Positions 19,299 through 29,640 are shown, counted from the first letter of the stretch. The stretch: DNA of 64,000 bases from Lachnospiraceae bacterium P6B14 (GCA_000687695.1 JHWZ01000007.1:62001-126000), one strand, 5' to 3'. Numbers and translations are program-made. The notes: generated by a model not told the origin, from the letters alone.

Positions 19299-20568
19299 GG
19301 AACTGGGAATATCAGATCAGGTTATAGGGCTTGCCGATGATTCTTTAAAAAGCCTTGAACCTGTGTTTAAAAGAATAGATGAAAGAGCTGAAACAGGAAC
19401 GCTAAAAGTCCTGAAAGCGATGCAGGATAACCATGTAGCCGAGAACCATCTTTACGGAACAACAGGTTATGGCTACAATGACGACGGAAGAGATACTCTT
19501 GAAAAAGTCTACGCGTCCGTTTTTCATACAGAGGCGGCACTTGTTCGCGCGCAGATCACTTGCGGGACTCATGCATTAAATGTAGCGCTGTCTGCGATTC
19601 TCAGACCCGGAGATGAGCTTTTAAGTCCTGTCGGGAAACCGTATGATACGCTTGAAAATGTTATCGGGATAAATGGAAGAGGAGCCGGCATGGGTTCTCT
19701 TGCCGAGTTTGGGATTACGTACGCGCAGGTTGATCTTAAAGAGGATTCTTCCTTTGACTTTGACGGGATAAAAGCTGCTATAAATGATAAAACCCGAATG
19801 GTAACTATCCAAAAATCAAAAGGCTATGCCATGAGAAAAACTCTGTCTGTCAGGCAGATAGGAGAGTTGATCAGTTTTATCAAAGGTATCAAACCTGATA
19901 TCATCTGCATGGTCGATAATTGCTACGGAGAGTTCGTAGAGGATATCGAGCCGATGGATGTGGGCGCTGACATGTGTGTCGGATCTTTGATAAAGAACCC
20001 CGGAGGCGGCCTGGCACCTATGGGAGGATATATCGTCGGCAAACGTGAGCTTATTGAAAAATGTGCTTACAGACTGACATCACCGGGACTCGGAGCTGAG
20101 GTTGGCGCTTCATTATCCATAAATCAGTCACTATATCAGGGATTATACATGGCTCCGACGGTTGTTGCTTCCGCACTTAAAAGCGCAATTTTTGCTGCTC
20201 ATCTGTATTCAGGGCTTGGATTCGAGACTTCTCCGGGACCTGATGATGACAGATTTGATATCATACAGGCCATCAGGCTTGGCAGTCCTGATCGTATAAT
20301 AGCATTTTGTCAGGGAATACAGGCTGCATCACCGATCGATGCCCATGTTACGCCGGAGCCGTATGCCATGCCGGGTTATCACTGTGATGTGATCATGGCG
20401 GCAGGAGCTTTTATACAGGGGGCAAGTATTGAGCTTACAGCAGATGCGCCAATAGAAGAGCCTTATGCCGTATATTTCCAGGGCGGACTCACGTTCGGCC
20501 ATGGCAAACTGGGAATTCTCAAATCTTTGCAAAATTTGGTTGATAAAAAGCTTGTAAATGTGGTATAA
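19291..20568 (+). CDS. PLP-dependent methionine gamma-lyase family protein (YnbB type)
   Basis: A 425-residue fold-type I PLP protein of the family often labelled aluminium resistance protein. Features include QITCGTHALNVAL, VDNCYGEFVE (cofactor-contact Asp) and GSLIKNPGGGLAPMGGYI with the likely PLP lysine. It overlaps miaA by 8 bases. The family name comes from similarity to Met/Cys gamma-lyases; the real substrate is not established by this sequence. Confidence 0.88.
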   Translation: MYKELGISDQVIGLADDSLKSLEPVFKRIDERAETGTLKVLKAMQDNHVAENHLYGTTGYGYNDDGRDTLEKVYASVFHTEAALVRAQITCGTHALNVALSAILRPGDELLSPVGKPYDTLENVIGINGRGAGMGSLAEFGITYAQVDLKEDSSFDFDGIKAAINDKTRMVTIQKSKGYAMRKTLSVRQIGELISFIKGIKPDIICMVDNCYGEFVEDIEPMDVGADMCVGSLIKNPGGGLAPMGGYIVGKRELIEKCAYRLTSPGLGAEVGASLSINQSLYQGLYMAPTVVASALKSAIFAAHLYSGLGFETSPGPDDDRFDIIQAIRLGSPDRIIAFCQGIQAASPIDAHVTPEPYAMPGYHCDVIMAAGAFIQGASIELTADAPIEEPYAVYFQGGLTFGHGKLGILKSLQNLVDKKLVNVV

Positions 20569-20569
20569 T
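20540..20569 (+). promoter_or_regulatory. Possible promoter for radC-mreB
   Basis: TTGATA (20540-20545), 18-base spacer, TATAAT (20564-20569), lying at the very end of the preceding gene. Confidence 0.5.
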
Positions 20570-20595
20570 ACTAGTTACGGTATTTATCGGTATGT

Positions 20596-21342
20596 GTGAC
20601 GAAAACATATGCCATGAAAAATCATTATACTATCAAGGAACGCCCTTGTATGGAGCGTCCTTACGAAAAAGCTTTACACTACGGAGTACATGTTTTATCG
20701 GATGCTGAGCTATTAGCCATCATATTGAGAACCGGTTCGTCAAAAAAGACAAGCGTCGAGCTGGCTTATGATGTACTCTCTGTTTCCGAGGCCTATCCCG
20801 GTCTTTTGGGACTTTATCATTCGGATCATCCTGATCTGATGAAGATTGAAGGTATCGGAAAAGTAAAGGCTTTAGAGCTTATGTGTGTCGCTGAGCTTTC
20901 GAAACGCATGTCAAGGCTGAGTCAGCCTGACAAGGTTAGACTTCGGACTCCCGGGGAGATAGCGGCCTACTTTATGGAAGAGCTCAGATCATACGAGTCG
21001 GAGCATTTTTACGTAGTATTGTTTGATAATTCGTCAAGACTTATCAAGTATGAGGATATGTTTAAAGGGACGATGGATGCTGCTGTCGTTTCGCCAAGAG
21101 AAGCAATACTGTTTGCATTTACATACAAGGCGACAAATATGGTCATCCTGCATAATCATCCCGGCGGTGATCCTTATCCGTCAGATGAGGATTGCAAAAC
21201 GACTCAAAAGTTCTATAACGCGTGTAATTATATGGGACTGATGCTGAATGATCATATCATAATCGGCGACAATAAATATTTCAGCTTTTTTGAAAGCGGT
21301 TTTATAAATAGTAATGAAATAAACAACGAAGGAGAGGACTAA
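20596..21342 (+). CDS. radC: RadC/JAB-domain protein
   Basis: A 248-residue protein with an N-terminal helix-hairpin-helix part (IEGIGKVKALEL) and a C-terminal JAB/MPN metalloprotease-like domain with HNHPGGDPYPSDED. All putative zinc ligands are present. The role of RadC is unresolved; the DNA-repair name is historical. The start is uncertain: GTG at 20596 or ATG at 20614; neither has a strong ribosome-binding site. It precedes mreB by 5 bases, a placement conserved in many bacteria. Confidence 0.88.
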   Translation: MTKTYAMKNHYTIKERPCMERPYEKALHYGVHVLSDAELLAIILRTGSSKKTSVELAYDVLSVSEAYPGLLGLYHSDHPDLMKIEGIGKVKALELMCVAELSKRMSRLSQPDKVRLRTPGEIAAYFMEELRSYESEHFYVVLFDNSSRLIKYEDMFKGTMDAAVVSPREAILFAFTYKATNMVILHNHPGGDPYPSDEDCKTTQKFYNACNYMGLMLNDHIIIGDNKYFSFFESGFINSNEINNEGED

Positions 21343-21347
21343 ATATC

Positions 21348-22340
21348 ATGTCATCAAAAGCAATCGGAATCGATTTCGGAACGAGCTCGATCAAAATCTA
21401 TAAAAATGATGAGGGCATCATCCTGCATCAGAAAAACGTGATCGCCGTTTACAATAAGGAACATACCTTTGCCGTCGGCAATGAAGCATACGAGATGTAT
21501 GAAAAAGCGCCGGCGAATATTGTTGTATCTTATCCCGTTAAAAACGGAGTTATTGCGGATATTGGAAACATGCAGTCATTGATCGACTATTTCTTTGCCG
21601 AGCTTGACGGTAAAAAACGTTTCAAAGGCGCGGAATACTATATAGCCGTACCTACCGATATTACCGAGGTTGAAAAGAGAGCGTATTTCGATCTTATCTC
21701 TAATACAAATCTCAAACCGAAAAGAATAAATATAGTTGAAAAACCGATAGCCGATGCTCTCGGTATGGATCTTGATATCACCGGAACCACAGGAACTCTG
21801 GTTGTAGATATCGGTGCGAATACTACAGAGGTTTCCATCCTTTCATTGGGAGGTATCGTACAGAGCCGTCTTATCCCTATCGGAGGAAATCGCTTTAATG
21901 AGGCTATCATCGCTCGCATTAAGAGAGACAGAAACTTTGTTATCGGAGAGAGGACTGCCGAGGAGATCAAGACATCCATCGCTTCTGCGTTTGAGAATGA
22001 CTCAACCATGGACGTATGCGGACGTAATCTTGTTACCGGTCTTCCGAGTGAGATTACCGTGACAGGGAATGAGGTTCATCGCGCTCTTATCGATCTTTTC
22101 CAGAGTATCGTAGACCAGATCAAGGTGCTTCTTGAAAGAACTCCGGCTGAGATTTCATCTGATATCTATAAGCATGGATTATATCTTACCGGTGGTTCAT
22201 CACAGATTGGAGAGCTCGGTCAGTTCTTCTACCAGAACCTCGGACTCAGAGTAAACCTATGTAATGAGCCGGAGAGCTCTGTTGTAATGGGACTCGGAGC
22301 TATTATTGAAAATCCGAATCTGACCAGACTTACTCAGTAA
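21348..22340 (+). CDS. mreB: Rod-shape determining protein MreB
   Basis: Actin-like ATPase (330 residues) that directs the elongation machinery. The nucleotide-binding motifs are recognisable but slightly divergent: GIDFGTSSIKIY for phosphate 1, VDIGANTTEVSILSLGGIV for phosphate 2 (GGGTT is usual) and LTGGSSQIG for the adenosine motif. It heads the mreB-mreC-mreD-PBP2-rodA cluster, so the assignment is firm. Confidence 0.94.
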   Translation: MSSKAIGIDFGTSSIKIYKNDEGIILHQKNVIAVYNKEHTFAVGNEAYEMYEKAPANIVVSYPVKNGVIADIGNMQSLIDYFFAELDGKKRFKGAEYYIAVPTDITEVEKRAYFDLISNTNLKPKRINIVEKPIADALGMDLDITGTTGTLVVDIGANTTEVSILSLGGIVQSRLIPIGGNRFNEAIIARIKRDRNFVIGERTAEEIKTSIASAFENDSTMDVCGRNLVTGLPSEITVTGNEVHRALIDLFQSIVDQIKVLLERTPAEISSDIYKHGLYLTGGSSQIGELGQFFYQNLGLRVNLCNEPESSVVMGLGAIIENPNLTRLTQ

Positions 22341-22372
22341 GAACGTGATCATATAGGGAATGGAAGATTAAA

Positions 22373-23248
22373 ATGAGTAAACGAAAGAGAAAATTTTCGA
22401 TACATCCGAAATTTGTATATATATTTCTAACTATTCTATGTTTTGTCCTGGTAGTGCTGTCATTCAAATACTCAGACAGCTTTGTTGGTGTAAAAACCAC
22501 GCTGGGAAATGTTATTACCCCTATGCAAAAAGGAATAAACTCAGTGGGTAAGTTTTTTTCTGATAAGCTTGATTTCATGGAATCAAAAGAAAAGCTTATG
22601 GCTGAGAACGAAGAGCTGAAGAAGAAAATCGATGAGCTTTCCTACGATAACAAAATCCTTGCGGGCGAGAACTCGAACCTTGAGAACTACCGCGAGCTTT
22701 ATAAGCTTGACAAAAAATATCCTGATTATCCAAAGGTGGCCGCGACTGTAGTAAGCCGTGACGGAAATAACTGGTTCCATGTTTTTACTATTGATAAAGG
22801 AACTGCGGACGGCGTTAACGTTGATATGAATGTTATCGCAGGTAATGGCCTGGTGGGTATTATCAGCGAGGCAGGAGAGCACTATGCAAAGGTTCGAGCT
22901 ATTATAGATGACAAGAGCAATGTATCAGCCATGTTTGAAAAGACAGGTGAAACCTGTATGGTAAGAGGAAACATGGAAAGCATATTTAACGGATATATTG
23001 ATGTTGAAATGATCAACAATTCGGCTGACGTTAAGGAAGGTGATGAGGTTGTCACCTCACATGTAAGTGACAAATTCCTTCAGGGTCTCTCCGTGGGCTA
23101 TATTAAAGACATTAAGGAAGATCCGTCCACACTTTCAAAGACGGCTCATCTGACACCGGTTGTTTCATTTGATCAGCTTGAGACTGTACTGATCATAACG
23201 CAGCTTAAGGATTCCACAGAAGTGAAGGATATGTCTAATTATGATTAA
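22373..23248 (+). CDS. mreC: Cell-shape protein MreC
   Basis: Bitopic protein of 291 residues: membrane helix about 18-36, a coiled coil (70-110), then the beta-barrel periplasm-side domain (NWFHVFTIDKGTADGV, GNGLVGIISE, VSAMFEKTGE). MreC links MreB and MreD to PBP2 in the elongasome. Its stop overlaps the mreD start by 8 bases. Confidence 0.94.
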   Translation: MSKRKRKFSIHPKFVYIFLTILCFVLVVLSFKYSDSFVGVKTTLGNVITPMQKGINSVGKFFSDKLDFMESKEKLMAENEELKKKIDELSYDNKILAGENSNLENYRELYKLDKKYPDYPKVAATVVSRDGNNWFHVFTIDKGTADGVNVDMNVIAGNGLVGIISEAGEHYAKVRAIIDDKSNVSAMFEKTGETCMVRGNMESIFNGYIDVEMINNSADVKEGDEVVTSHVSDKFLQGLSVGYIKDIKEDPSTLSKTAHLTPVVSFDQLETVLIITQLKDSTEVKDMSNYD

Positions 23249-23756
23249 GAAGGTAGTAATATCAATACTTATGATATTGGTCGCCTTCCTTTTGCAGACG
23301 ACTTTTTTCCAGGTGTTAGAGCTTGCAAATGTCGTGCCTAACCTTCTTTTGGTCGTTACTGTAAGCTATGGATATCTTCGCGGTCGTACTCATGGCATGT
23401 GGATAGGTCTGGTCAGTGGGCTTATGCTTGATATGATGTACGGAAGCGTTATCGGGCTGTACGGGTTTATTTTTATGACTATTGGTTTCTTTATCGGATA
23501 TATCAAGAAATTGTTTTTTACTGAGAGTATTATTCTCCCTATTGTTCTTATATCTGTAGGTGATTTTGTTTATAACATGTATTACTATATAACAGAGTTT
23601 CTGCTTCGAGGAAGGCTGCATTTTTTCTTTTATTTAACAAGAGTTATGCTTCCTGAGATTCTCTATACTGTAATAATAGGCTTGTTATTATATTATCTTA
23701 TCAACTTCCTGGAGAATCTGTTGAACTCCGGAAGAAGACGAAGGGAGGAACTGTAG
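23241..23756 (+). CDS. mreD: Rod shape-determining membrane protein MreD
   Basis: Small polytopic protein of 171 residues with five or six predicted membrane helices and the family PNLLLVVTVSYGYLRG segment. It works with MreC to activate PBP2/RodA. It overlaps mreC and lies 2 bases before the PBP2 gene. Confidence 0.9.
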   Translation: MIKKVVISILMILVAFLLQTTFFQVLELANVVPNLLLVVTVSYGYLRGRTHGMWIGLVSGLMLDMMYGSVIGLYGFIFMTIGFFIGYIKKLFFTESIILPIVLISVGDFVYNMYYYITEFLLRGRLHFFFYLTRVMLPEILYTVIIGLLLYYLINFLENLLNSGRRRREEL

Positions 23757-23758
23757 CC

Positions 23759-26644
23759 ATGTGGGAAAGTATATGGCAAGGCCTCCGATCTGTTGTTAAG
23801 TCGAGGCTGTTTGTGCTCGTCACAACATACATAGTGCTTTTTTCGATCATTATTATCAGAATGTTCTATCTGCAGATCATAAGCGGTGAGGAATACGATA
23901 AGAAGGCATCTGTAAGAAATACCAAAGTCAGGACTATAAAAAGCGCAAGAGGAGAGATATACGATTGCAACGGCAAGCTTTTGGCCGGGAACGAGCAGAG
24001 CTATGCTGTTACCATAGAGGATACCGGCGAGCTCACGGATAACATCTCCAAAAATGCCATGATCCTCAAATGTATAAACCTGATCAAAAAGAATGATGAT
24101 AAGATCGATCTGACCTTCCCGATTAAGATAACCAAAAAGGGGAAGAAGGTTTTTAATGTAGAAAAGAACTCCGAGCTCAGATTCAAAAGAGATATTTTCT
24201 TCAAAAAAAGTGTAGATGAGCTTTCCGAAGAGCAGGAGAATATGACTGCCGAGGAAATATTTGATTATCTGAGAACAACAGACAAACCGAATACAACCAG
24301 GTTTTTCTCACCTGAACTCAAGGATGAGAAAACCGGAAAGCTTTTAGAGCCAAATTATACTGACGAAGAAGCGCTTCAGATCATGACAGTCAGATATGCC
24401 ATGCTTATGAAGACTTATTCTAAATACGAGCCGATTACGATAAGCTCCGGCGTAAATGAAAGAACGGTCGCCGCTATCAAAGAGAGCTCAGCCGATATGC
24501 CCGGAGTTGAGATCTCTACAGATCTTCACAGGGTTTACTATGACAGTGAGTATTTCTCACATATTATTGGTTATACCGGACTGATATCCGAGGAAACTCT
24601 GGAGCAGTATAAATACGCCGATGAGACGAGTGATTATTCTGCATCTGATCAGATAGGTAAGACCGGTATTGAAAAGGAATACGAAAACATACTTAAGGGT
24701 AAAAAGGGACAGGAGACTCTTGTCCTGGATTCATCCTCGAGAATTATACAACAGAATCGATCAAAGGAGCCTGTTTCCGGAAGCGATGTATACCTTTCCA
24801 TCGATTCCGAACTGCAGAAGGCAACGTATTTGCTTGCCGCAAAAGAGGTTTCGGGAATACTGTTATCAAAGCTTACTGATTCCAGATCACATGGTACAAA
24901 GGGTAAAAAAGCTTCAGGAATCCTTGTGTCAATATATGATGTTTATGACGCGATACTCCAAAACAGTATTGTTGATGTCAGTCATTTTTCATCAAACAAG
25001 GCAACCAGACTGGAAAAGAATATATACAGCAGATTCTCAGGAGTGAAGGAAAATGCACTTGAGAGGATCAAAAAGGAGCTTTCGTATAACAATAAAAAAG
25101 CCATGAACTCGCTGTCCGAGTCCATGAGTGAATACATGTTATATATTTACGATATGCTTGAGGCGAATCAGGTTCTTTCCGTAAAGAGATCAGATTCTAC
25201 CGATGATACTCTTTTGAAGTTTAAAAACGGTAAGATATCGCTTAGTGAGTTTATTGTATATGCCATCAGAAACAACTGGATAAATCTTGAATACTTGGAC
25301 ATCGATGCTAACTATTATTCCTCTGAAGAGGTGTTTGATAAGATATCATCATATATTCTTGATGAGCTTTCTGATGATTTTACTTTTGATAAAAAGGTTT
25401 ATCATGTAATGGTAAACAGTGACGAGATCAGTGGAAGAGAGATATGTCTGCTCCTATTTGATCAGGACGTCATTAAAATGAATACAACGACATATCAGGA
25501 GATTGAAGCAGGCATGACATCTCCTTACTCCTTCATAAAAGCTAAGATTACCAGTATGGAGCTGCCTGTCGGAGATCTCGGACTCACACCATGTGCATGC
25601 TCTGTTGTGATCACTGATGTAAAGACCGGTAAGGTTCTGTCTATGGTATCTTATCCGAGCTATGACAATAACAAGTTTGCCAATTCCGTTGACGCAAACT
25701 ATTACAACAAGGTGGTTACCAGCTCTGCATTCCCGCTTATGAACAGAGCTACACAGCAGAAGACAGCCCCGGGATCTACATTTAAGATGGTTACAGCTAC
25801 AACTGTATTGGAGGAAGGATTTATCGATCCTTACACCAGAGTAAAGGATAAGGTCACATTTGACAAGATCAATCCGCCTTGGCCGAAATGCTGGTCCAGT
25901 GTCGGACATGGTACCATAAATGTTACTCAGGCCATCCAGCACTCATGTAACTACTTCTTCTATGAGATGGGTTATCTGCTTGGAAACGGCCATGAAAATG
26001 TGGTTGATAACGAGAAGGGTCTTTCCAGACTTCGTAAATATGCTGCAATGTACGGTCTTACTCAGAAGTCGGGTGTAGAGGTACCTGAGGCTGAGCCGAC
26101 ATTCTCAGATGTCGATGTTGTCAGATCATCGATAGGACAGGCGTCTAACTCATATACTCCGTCACAGCTTTCAAGGTATGTTACAACACTTGCAAATGGC
26201 GGAACCTGCTATGATCTGACACTGGTAGATAAGATAAAAGATGTTTACGAAGACAATGCCAGAAAGAATAAGGCAAAGGTTAAGGATGAGCTTTCTCTTA
26301 CTCCTTCCACTCTGACAGCCATTAAAACCGGTATGAGAAGAGTGGTTGACTCGGGAAGCATTACATCACTGTTTGATAAGCTTCCTGTAAATGTTGCAGG
26401 AAAGACCGGTACGGCTCAGATTACCAACAACGAGCCTAACCACGCTTTGTTTGTAAGCTTTGCACCATATGAAAATCCTGAGATATCAGTAACGGTTCAG
26501 ATACCAAACGGATTTACATCCGGTAACGCGGCCGAGCTTGCTTCAAATATCTACAAATATTACTATGATAAGACATCAAGGGATGATCTTTTGAAGAAAA
26601 AGGTTACACTTCCTGCTCTTTCTACGGACGCCGTTATGGACTGA
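23759..26644 (+). CDS. Penicillin-binding protein 2-type transpeptidase, with large insertion
   Basis: A 961-residue class B PBP that cross-links peptidoglycan during elongation. It has an N-terminal membrane anchor (about 17-38), the dimerisation domain, and a transpeptidase domain with SxxK (STFK, near residue 672), SxN (SCN, near 728) and KTGT (near 881). It is longer than the usual 600-750 residues: about 270 residues rich in Lys, Ser and Glu (roughly 365-640) are inserted before the SxxK motif. Neighbours mreBCD and rodA support the role. GGAGGAA lies 9 bases before the ATG. Confidence 0.93.
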   Translation: MWESIWQGLRSVVKSRLFVLVTTYIVLFSIIIIRMFYLQIISGEEYDKKASVRNTKVRTIKSARGEIYDCNGKLLAGNEQSYAVTIEDTGELTDNISKNAMILKCINLIKKNDDKIDLTFPIKITKKGKKVFNVEKNSELRFKRDIFFKKSVDELSEEQENMTAEEIFDYLRTTDKPNTTRFFSPELKDEKTGKLLEPNYTDEEALQIMTVRYAMLMKTYSKYEPITISSGVNERTVAAIKESSADMPGVEISTDLHRVYYDSEYFSHIIGYTGLISEETLEQYKYADETSDYSASDQIGKTGIEKEYENILKGKKGQETLVLDSSSRIIQQNRSKEPVSGSDVYLSIDSELQKATYLLAAKEVSGILLSKLTDSRSHGTKGKKASGILVSIYDVYDAILQNSIVDVSHFSSNKATRLEKNIYSRFSGVKENALERIKKELSYNNKKAMNSLSESMSEYMLYIYDMLEANQVLSVKRSDSTDDTLLKFKNGKISLSEFIVYAIRNNWINLEYLDIDANYYSSEEVFDKISSYILDELSDDFTFDKKVYHVMVNSDEISGREICLLLFDQDVIKMNTTTYQEIEAGMTSPYSFIKAKITSMELPVGDLGLTPCACSVVITDVKTGKVLSMVSYPSYDNNKFANSVDANYYNKVVTSSAFPLMNRATQQKTAPGSTFKMVTATTVLEEGFIDPYTRVKDKVTFDKINPPWPKCWSSVGHGTINVTQAIQHSCNYFFYEMGYLLGNGHENVVDNEKGLSRLRKYAAMYGLTQKSGVEVPEAEPTFSDVDVVRSSIGQASNSYTPSQLSRYVTTLANGGTCYDLTLVDKIKDVYEDNARKNKAKVKDELSLTPSTLTAIKTGMRRVVDSGSITSLFDKLPVNVAGKTGTAQITNNEPNHALFVSFAPYENPEISVTVQIPNGFTSGNAAELASNIYKYYYDKTSRDDLLKKKVTLPALSTDAVMD

Positions 26645-26674
26645 TCCGTACAAATAAAAAACGGAGGAAACACT

Positions 26675-27832
26675 ATGAATCTGCGGATATTTCAATGGCT
26701 CTCATTGAAACGTTATACGTGGAAGAACTACGATTTTTCATTGATCGGAGTTGTATTAGTGTTGTCCATTATTTCCACATTTATAATATCCAGAGTGACA
26801 AATAACTTTTCCATGGGCAAGCAGATGTTCGGTTTGGCTCTTGGATTTATAGTAATGCTCACAACATCGATAATTGATTATCATTCATTATGTAAGTATG
26901 TCATCCTGTTTTACGCGGTTTCAACACTAATGGTTATAGCCACGAAGTATTCACCTATCGGTACTGATCTGTCAACAAACTCATTCAGATGGTTGGATCT
27001 TGGCTTGTACTATTTCCAGCCTTCAGAGGTATTAAAGGTTGTCATGATACTGACACTTGCAGCTCTGTTTAACCGATATGAAGAGAATGAAGACCGTAAT
27101 ATCAAAAGCTGGAAAGTGTTTTTCCTGGCTTGTATCGTGACATTTTTCCCGACGTTTTTCGTGTTGATCCAGTCGGATCTGAGTTCAAGTATGGTTATAA
27201 TTGTAGTACTAGTAATGATGCTTATCAGCTCAGGTATAGGAGCACGTATACTTGGACCGGTCGCAGCTATAGTAATTCCGGTTACTGTTGGATTTTTCTG
27301 GTATATTACCACACCGGGTGATAAGCTGTTTTTGAATCAGTACCAGGTTGAACGTATCGTGGGATTTTTGCATCCTGAGGAAGAAGCTCTGGGTACCATG
27401 TTTCAGCAGAACAACGCTGTAGTATCCATCGCCTCGGGAAAGCTTTATGGAAAGCTTATGGTAGATGCCGACTCCACCGTTAGGAATTATAACACTGTCA
27501 GTGTCAGAGATTCCGATTTTGTGTGGACCCCGATCAGTGAGGAGTTCGGTTTTATAGGATGTATGATAATAATTGCCCTATTATCGGTTATTATCATAAA
27601 GTCTTTCCTTGTCGCAAAAAAAGCAAGAGATTATATGGGAATGATGATCGCTATCGGTATTGGAACAATGTTTACTATCCAGGTATTCTTCAATATCGGA
27701 GTTAACACATCGATCCTTCCGAATACAGGTTTGCCGCTACCTTTCCTAAGCAGCGGTGTTTCATCTTTGTTAAGTTCGATGATCGCGGTTGGTCTTTTGA
27801 TCAATATAGGGATACAACCGTCTCGTCGATAA
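26675..27832 (+). CDS. rodA: Rod-shape SEDS glycosyltransferase RodA
   Basis: SEDS-family protein of 385 residues with about ten membrane helices that polymerises glycan strands as partner of the class B PBP just upstream. Motifs include [17 protein letters not shown], the large loop with the [23 protein letters not shown] region and [13 protein letters not shown] near the C-terminus. The ATG follows CGGAGGAAA. Confidence 0.94.
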   Translation: MNLRIFQWLSLKRYTWKNYDFSLIGVVLVLSIISTFIISRVTNNFSMGKQMFGLALGFIVMLTTSIIDYHSLCKYVILFYAVSTLMVIATKYSPIGTDLSTNSFRWLDLGLYYFQPSEVLKVVMILTLAALFNRYEENEDRNIKSWKVFFLACIVTFFPTFFVLIQSDLSSSMVIIVVLVMMLISSGIGARILGPVAAIVIPVTVGFFWYITTPGDKLFLNQYQVERIVGFLHPEEEALGTMFQQNNAVVSIASGKLYGKLMVDADSTVRNYNTVSVRDSDFVWTPISEEFGFIGCMIIIALLSVIIIKSFLVAKKARDYMGMMIAIGIGTMFTIQVFFNIGVNTSILPNTGLPLPFLSSGVSSLLSSMIAVGLLINIGIQPSRR

Positions 27833-27852
27833 ATAAAGGGGGAAAAGGATAT

Positions 27853-28251
27853 ATGAATATCGGTTTGATCGCGCATGATTCCAAAAAGATACTCATGCAA
27901 AATTTTTGTATTGCTTATCATGGAATCCTGAGCAAACACAAAATCTTCGCCACGGGTACAACCGGAAGACTAATCGAAGAGGTGACAAACCTTTCGGTCC
28001 ACAAGTTTTTGGCAGGACATCTGGGTGGAGAAAAACAGCTTGGAGCACAGATTGAGGGAAACGAGATCGATCTCGTGATATTTTTGCGGGATCCTCTTAC
28101 TCCAAAGTCTCATGAACCTGATGTAAGTAACATGTTTCAGTTGTGTGATGTTCACAACATCCCGCTTGCTACCAATGTAGCCACAGCTGAACTGCTTATT
28201 AAAGCTCTGGAACGAGGTGATCTTGATTGGAGAGAGCTGGTAAGAATGTAG
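27853..28251 (+). CDS. mgsA: Methylglyoxal synthase (catalytic Asp replaced by Glu)
   Basis: A 132-residue enzyme converting dihydroxyacetone phosphate to methylglyoxal and phosphate. The phosphate-binding FATGTTG, the [10 protein letters not shown] strand and [12 protein letters not shown] are conserved. The second acidic catalytic residue is Asp90 (EPD). The main catalytic base, Asp71 in E. coli (GGDQQ), is Glu60 here (GGEKQLGAQ). The gene follows rodA by 20 bases within the shape operon, a known arrangement in Clostridia. Activity may be altered. Confidence 0.9.
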   Translation: MNIGLIAHDSKKILMQNFCIAYHGILSKHKIFATGTTGRLIEEVTNLSVHKFLAGHLGGEKQLGAQIEGNEIDLVIFLRDPLTPKSHEPDVSNMFQLCDVHNIPLATNVATAELLIKALERGDLDWRELVRM

Positions 28252-28271
28252 AGGAACATAACGTTGTAAAA

Positions 28272-29621
28272 ATGCGACGCCGACAGACACCCGGTATCGC
28301 ATTTTTCCTGACGCTTTTGATCCTGTTATATCTTATCATACTTGCATGGAATTATTTTACAAAAAGCCATGTCTCCATATACGAGGTAAACACCTCTGAG
28401 ATTTCTGATGATTCTCCTTTATTCGCGTATGTCGTGAGAGAGGAGGAGGTCGTAACTACCGATGATGCCGGCTATATAAACTACTATATATCCGAAGGGT
28501 CAAGGGTAGGAAAAGGTAATATAGTCTATACTCTGGATGATAATGATTCCCTGAGGGAAATGCTCGGTAACATACGCAATGATAATGCCGGAGTTGCTGA
28601 GATTTCACCGATAAGGGAGCAGATTGATTCCTTCAACAATTCTTTTAGTTTATCAAACTATCAGGATGTTTCAAATTTCCATTTTTCAATCAACAATATA
28701 ATTCTCGAGCACAGTCGTGGCAACCTATACAAGACTATGAAAAAGCAAATAAAGGCGTCAGGCTTAGATGCGCAGTATCGCAAGTATAAAGCACCCAAAT
28801 GCGGTGTGATTTCTTATTATACTGACGGATATGAGGACGTAAGGAGTTCAAAGGTAACACCTGAGCTTCTCAAATCAAACGCGTCTATTGAAAGGAAGCA
28901 GGTTGCTTCCACAGGTCATGTTATGTCAGGTGAAGCAGCATATAAGCTTGTCACATCGAATGACTGGTCCTTGGTAACAGAGCTTGACGACAGTTATTAT
29001 CAGACTCTAAAGGATGAAGATTCAGTCCGTATAACCATACTTCGTGACGGAGTTTCGTTTAATGCATCGATAAGACATTTTGAGAGAAACGGAAAGCACC
29101 TTTGTGAGCTTGGTACTTCGAGATATATGGAAAGGTATATCAATGACAGATTTCTCAAGATCGAGTTTAATCTTCGACACGCCAAAGGATTAAAGATCCC
29201 GAACAGCTCAATCCTTAAGAAAGAATACTATGAAGTTCCTCAGGATTTCATCACCGTAAATAACGGTAAACAAACCATCGTAAAACAGGTGACTGACCCC
29301 GATAAAGGTACCTCGGTTGAGAATATAGATATCACGTCAAGCTTTACCGACGAGGATAAAACATATATCAGAGACTCCCGACTGACTGCCGGAGATACCA
29401 TCATGTCCGGCGCCGGAGGACTCTTTACTCTTAACAAAAAAATGGACCGGGAGGGTGTTTATTCCGTCAATGAGGGCTTCTGCAGGTTCCGTCCGGTAAA
29501 CGTATTATACCAGAATAAAGAGTATTCGATCATCGCTAATGATACGAAAGACGGCCTGAAATCATTCGATCATATTGTCGTTGATCCATCAGAACTGACG
29601 GACAATGATTTTATTGATTAA
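28272..29621 (+). CDS. HlyD-like single-pass membrane protein of unknown function
   Basis: About 449 residues: a short basic N-terminus (MRRRQTPG), one membrane helix (about 8-28), then an extracytoplasmic region with lipoyl/barrel-like strands at the start (YINYYISEGSRVGKGNIVYTLD) as in periplasmic adaptor proteins. The C-terminal part resembles the beta-barrel region of adaptors (AGDTIMSGAGG). No exporter partner is adjacent; it is placed between mgsA and the septation genes yggS-sepF-divIVA, so a wall or division role is plausible. The start is uncertain (ATG 28272 preferred; TTG 28227 overlaps mgsA). Confidence 0.7.
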   Translation: MRRRQTPGIAFFLTLLILLYLIILAWNYFTKSHVSIYEVNTSEISDDSPLFAYVVREEEVVTTDDAGYINYYISEGSRVGKGNIVYTLDDNDSLREMLGNIRNDNAGVAEISPIREQIDSFNNSFSLSNYQDVSNFHFSINNIILEHSRGNLYKTMKKQIKASGLDAQYRKYKAPKCGVISYYTDGYEDVRSSKVTPELLKSNASIERKQVASTGHVMSGEAAYKLVTSNDWSLVTELDDSYYQTLKDEDSVRITILRDGVSFNASIRHFERNGKHLCELGTSRYMERYINDRFLKIEFNLRHAKGLKIPNSSILKKEYYEVPQDFITVNNGKQTIVKQVTDPDKGTSVENIDITSSFTDEDKTYIRDSRLTAGDTIMSGAGGLFTLNKKMDREGVYSVNEGFCRFRPVNVLYQNKEYSIIANDTKDGLKSFDHIVVDPSELTDNDFID

Positions 29622-29640
29622 TCTGTGCCAAACTAAACGA

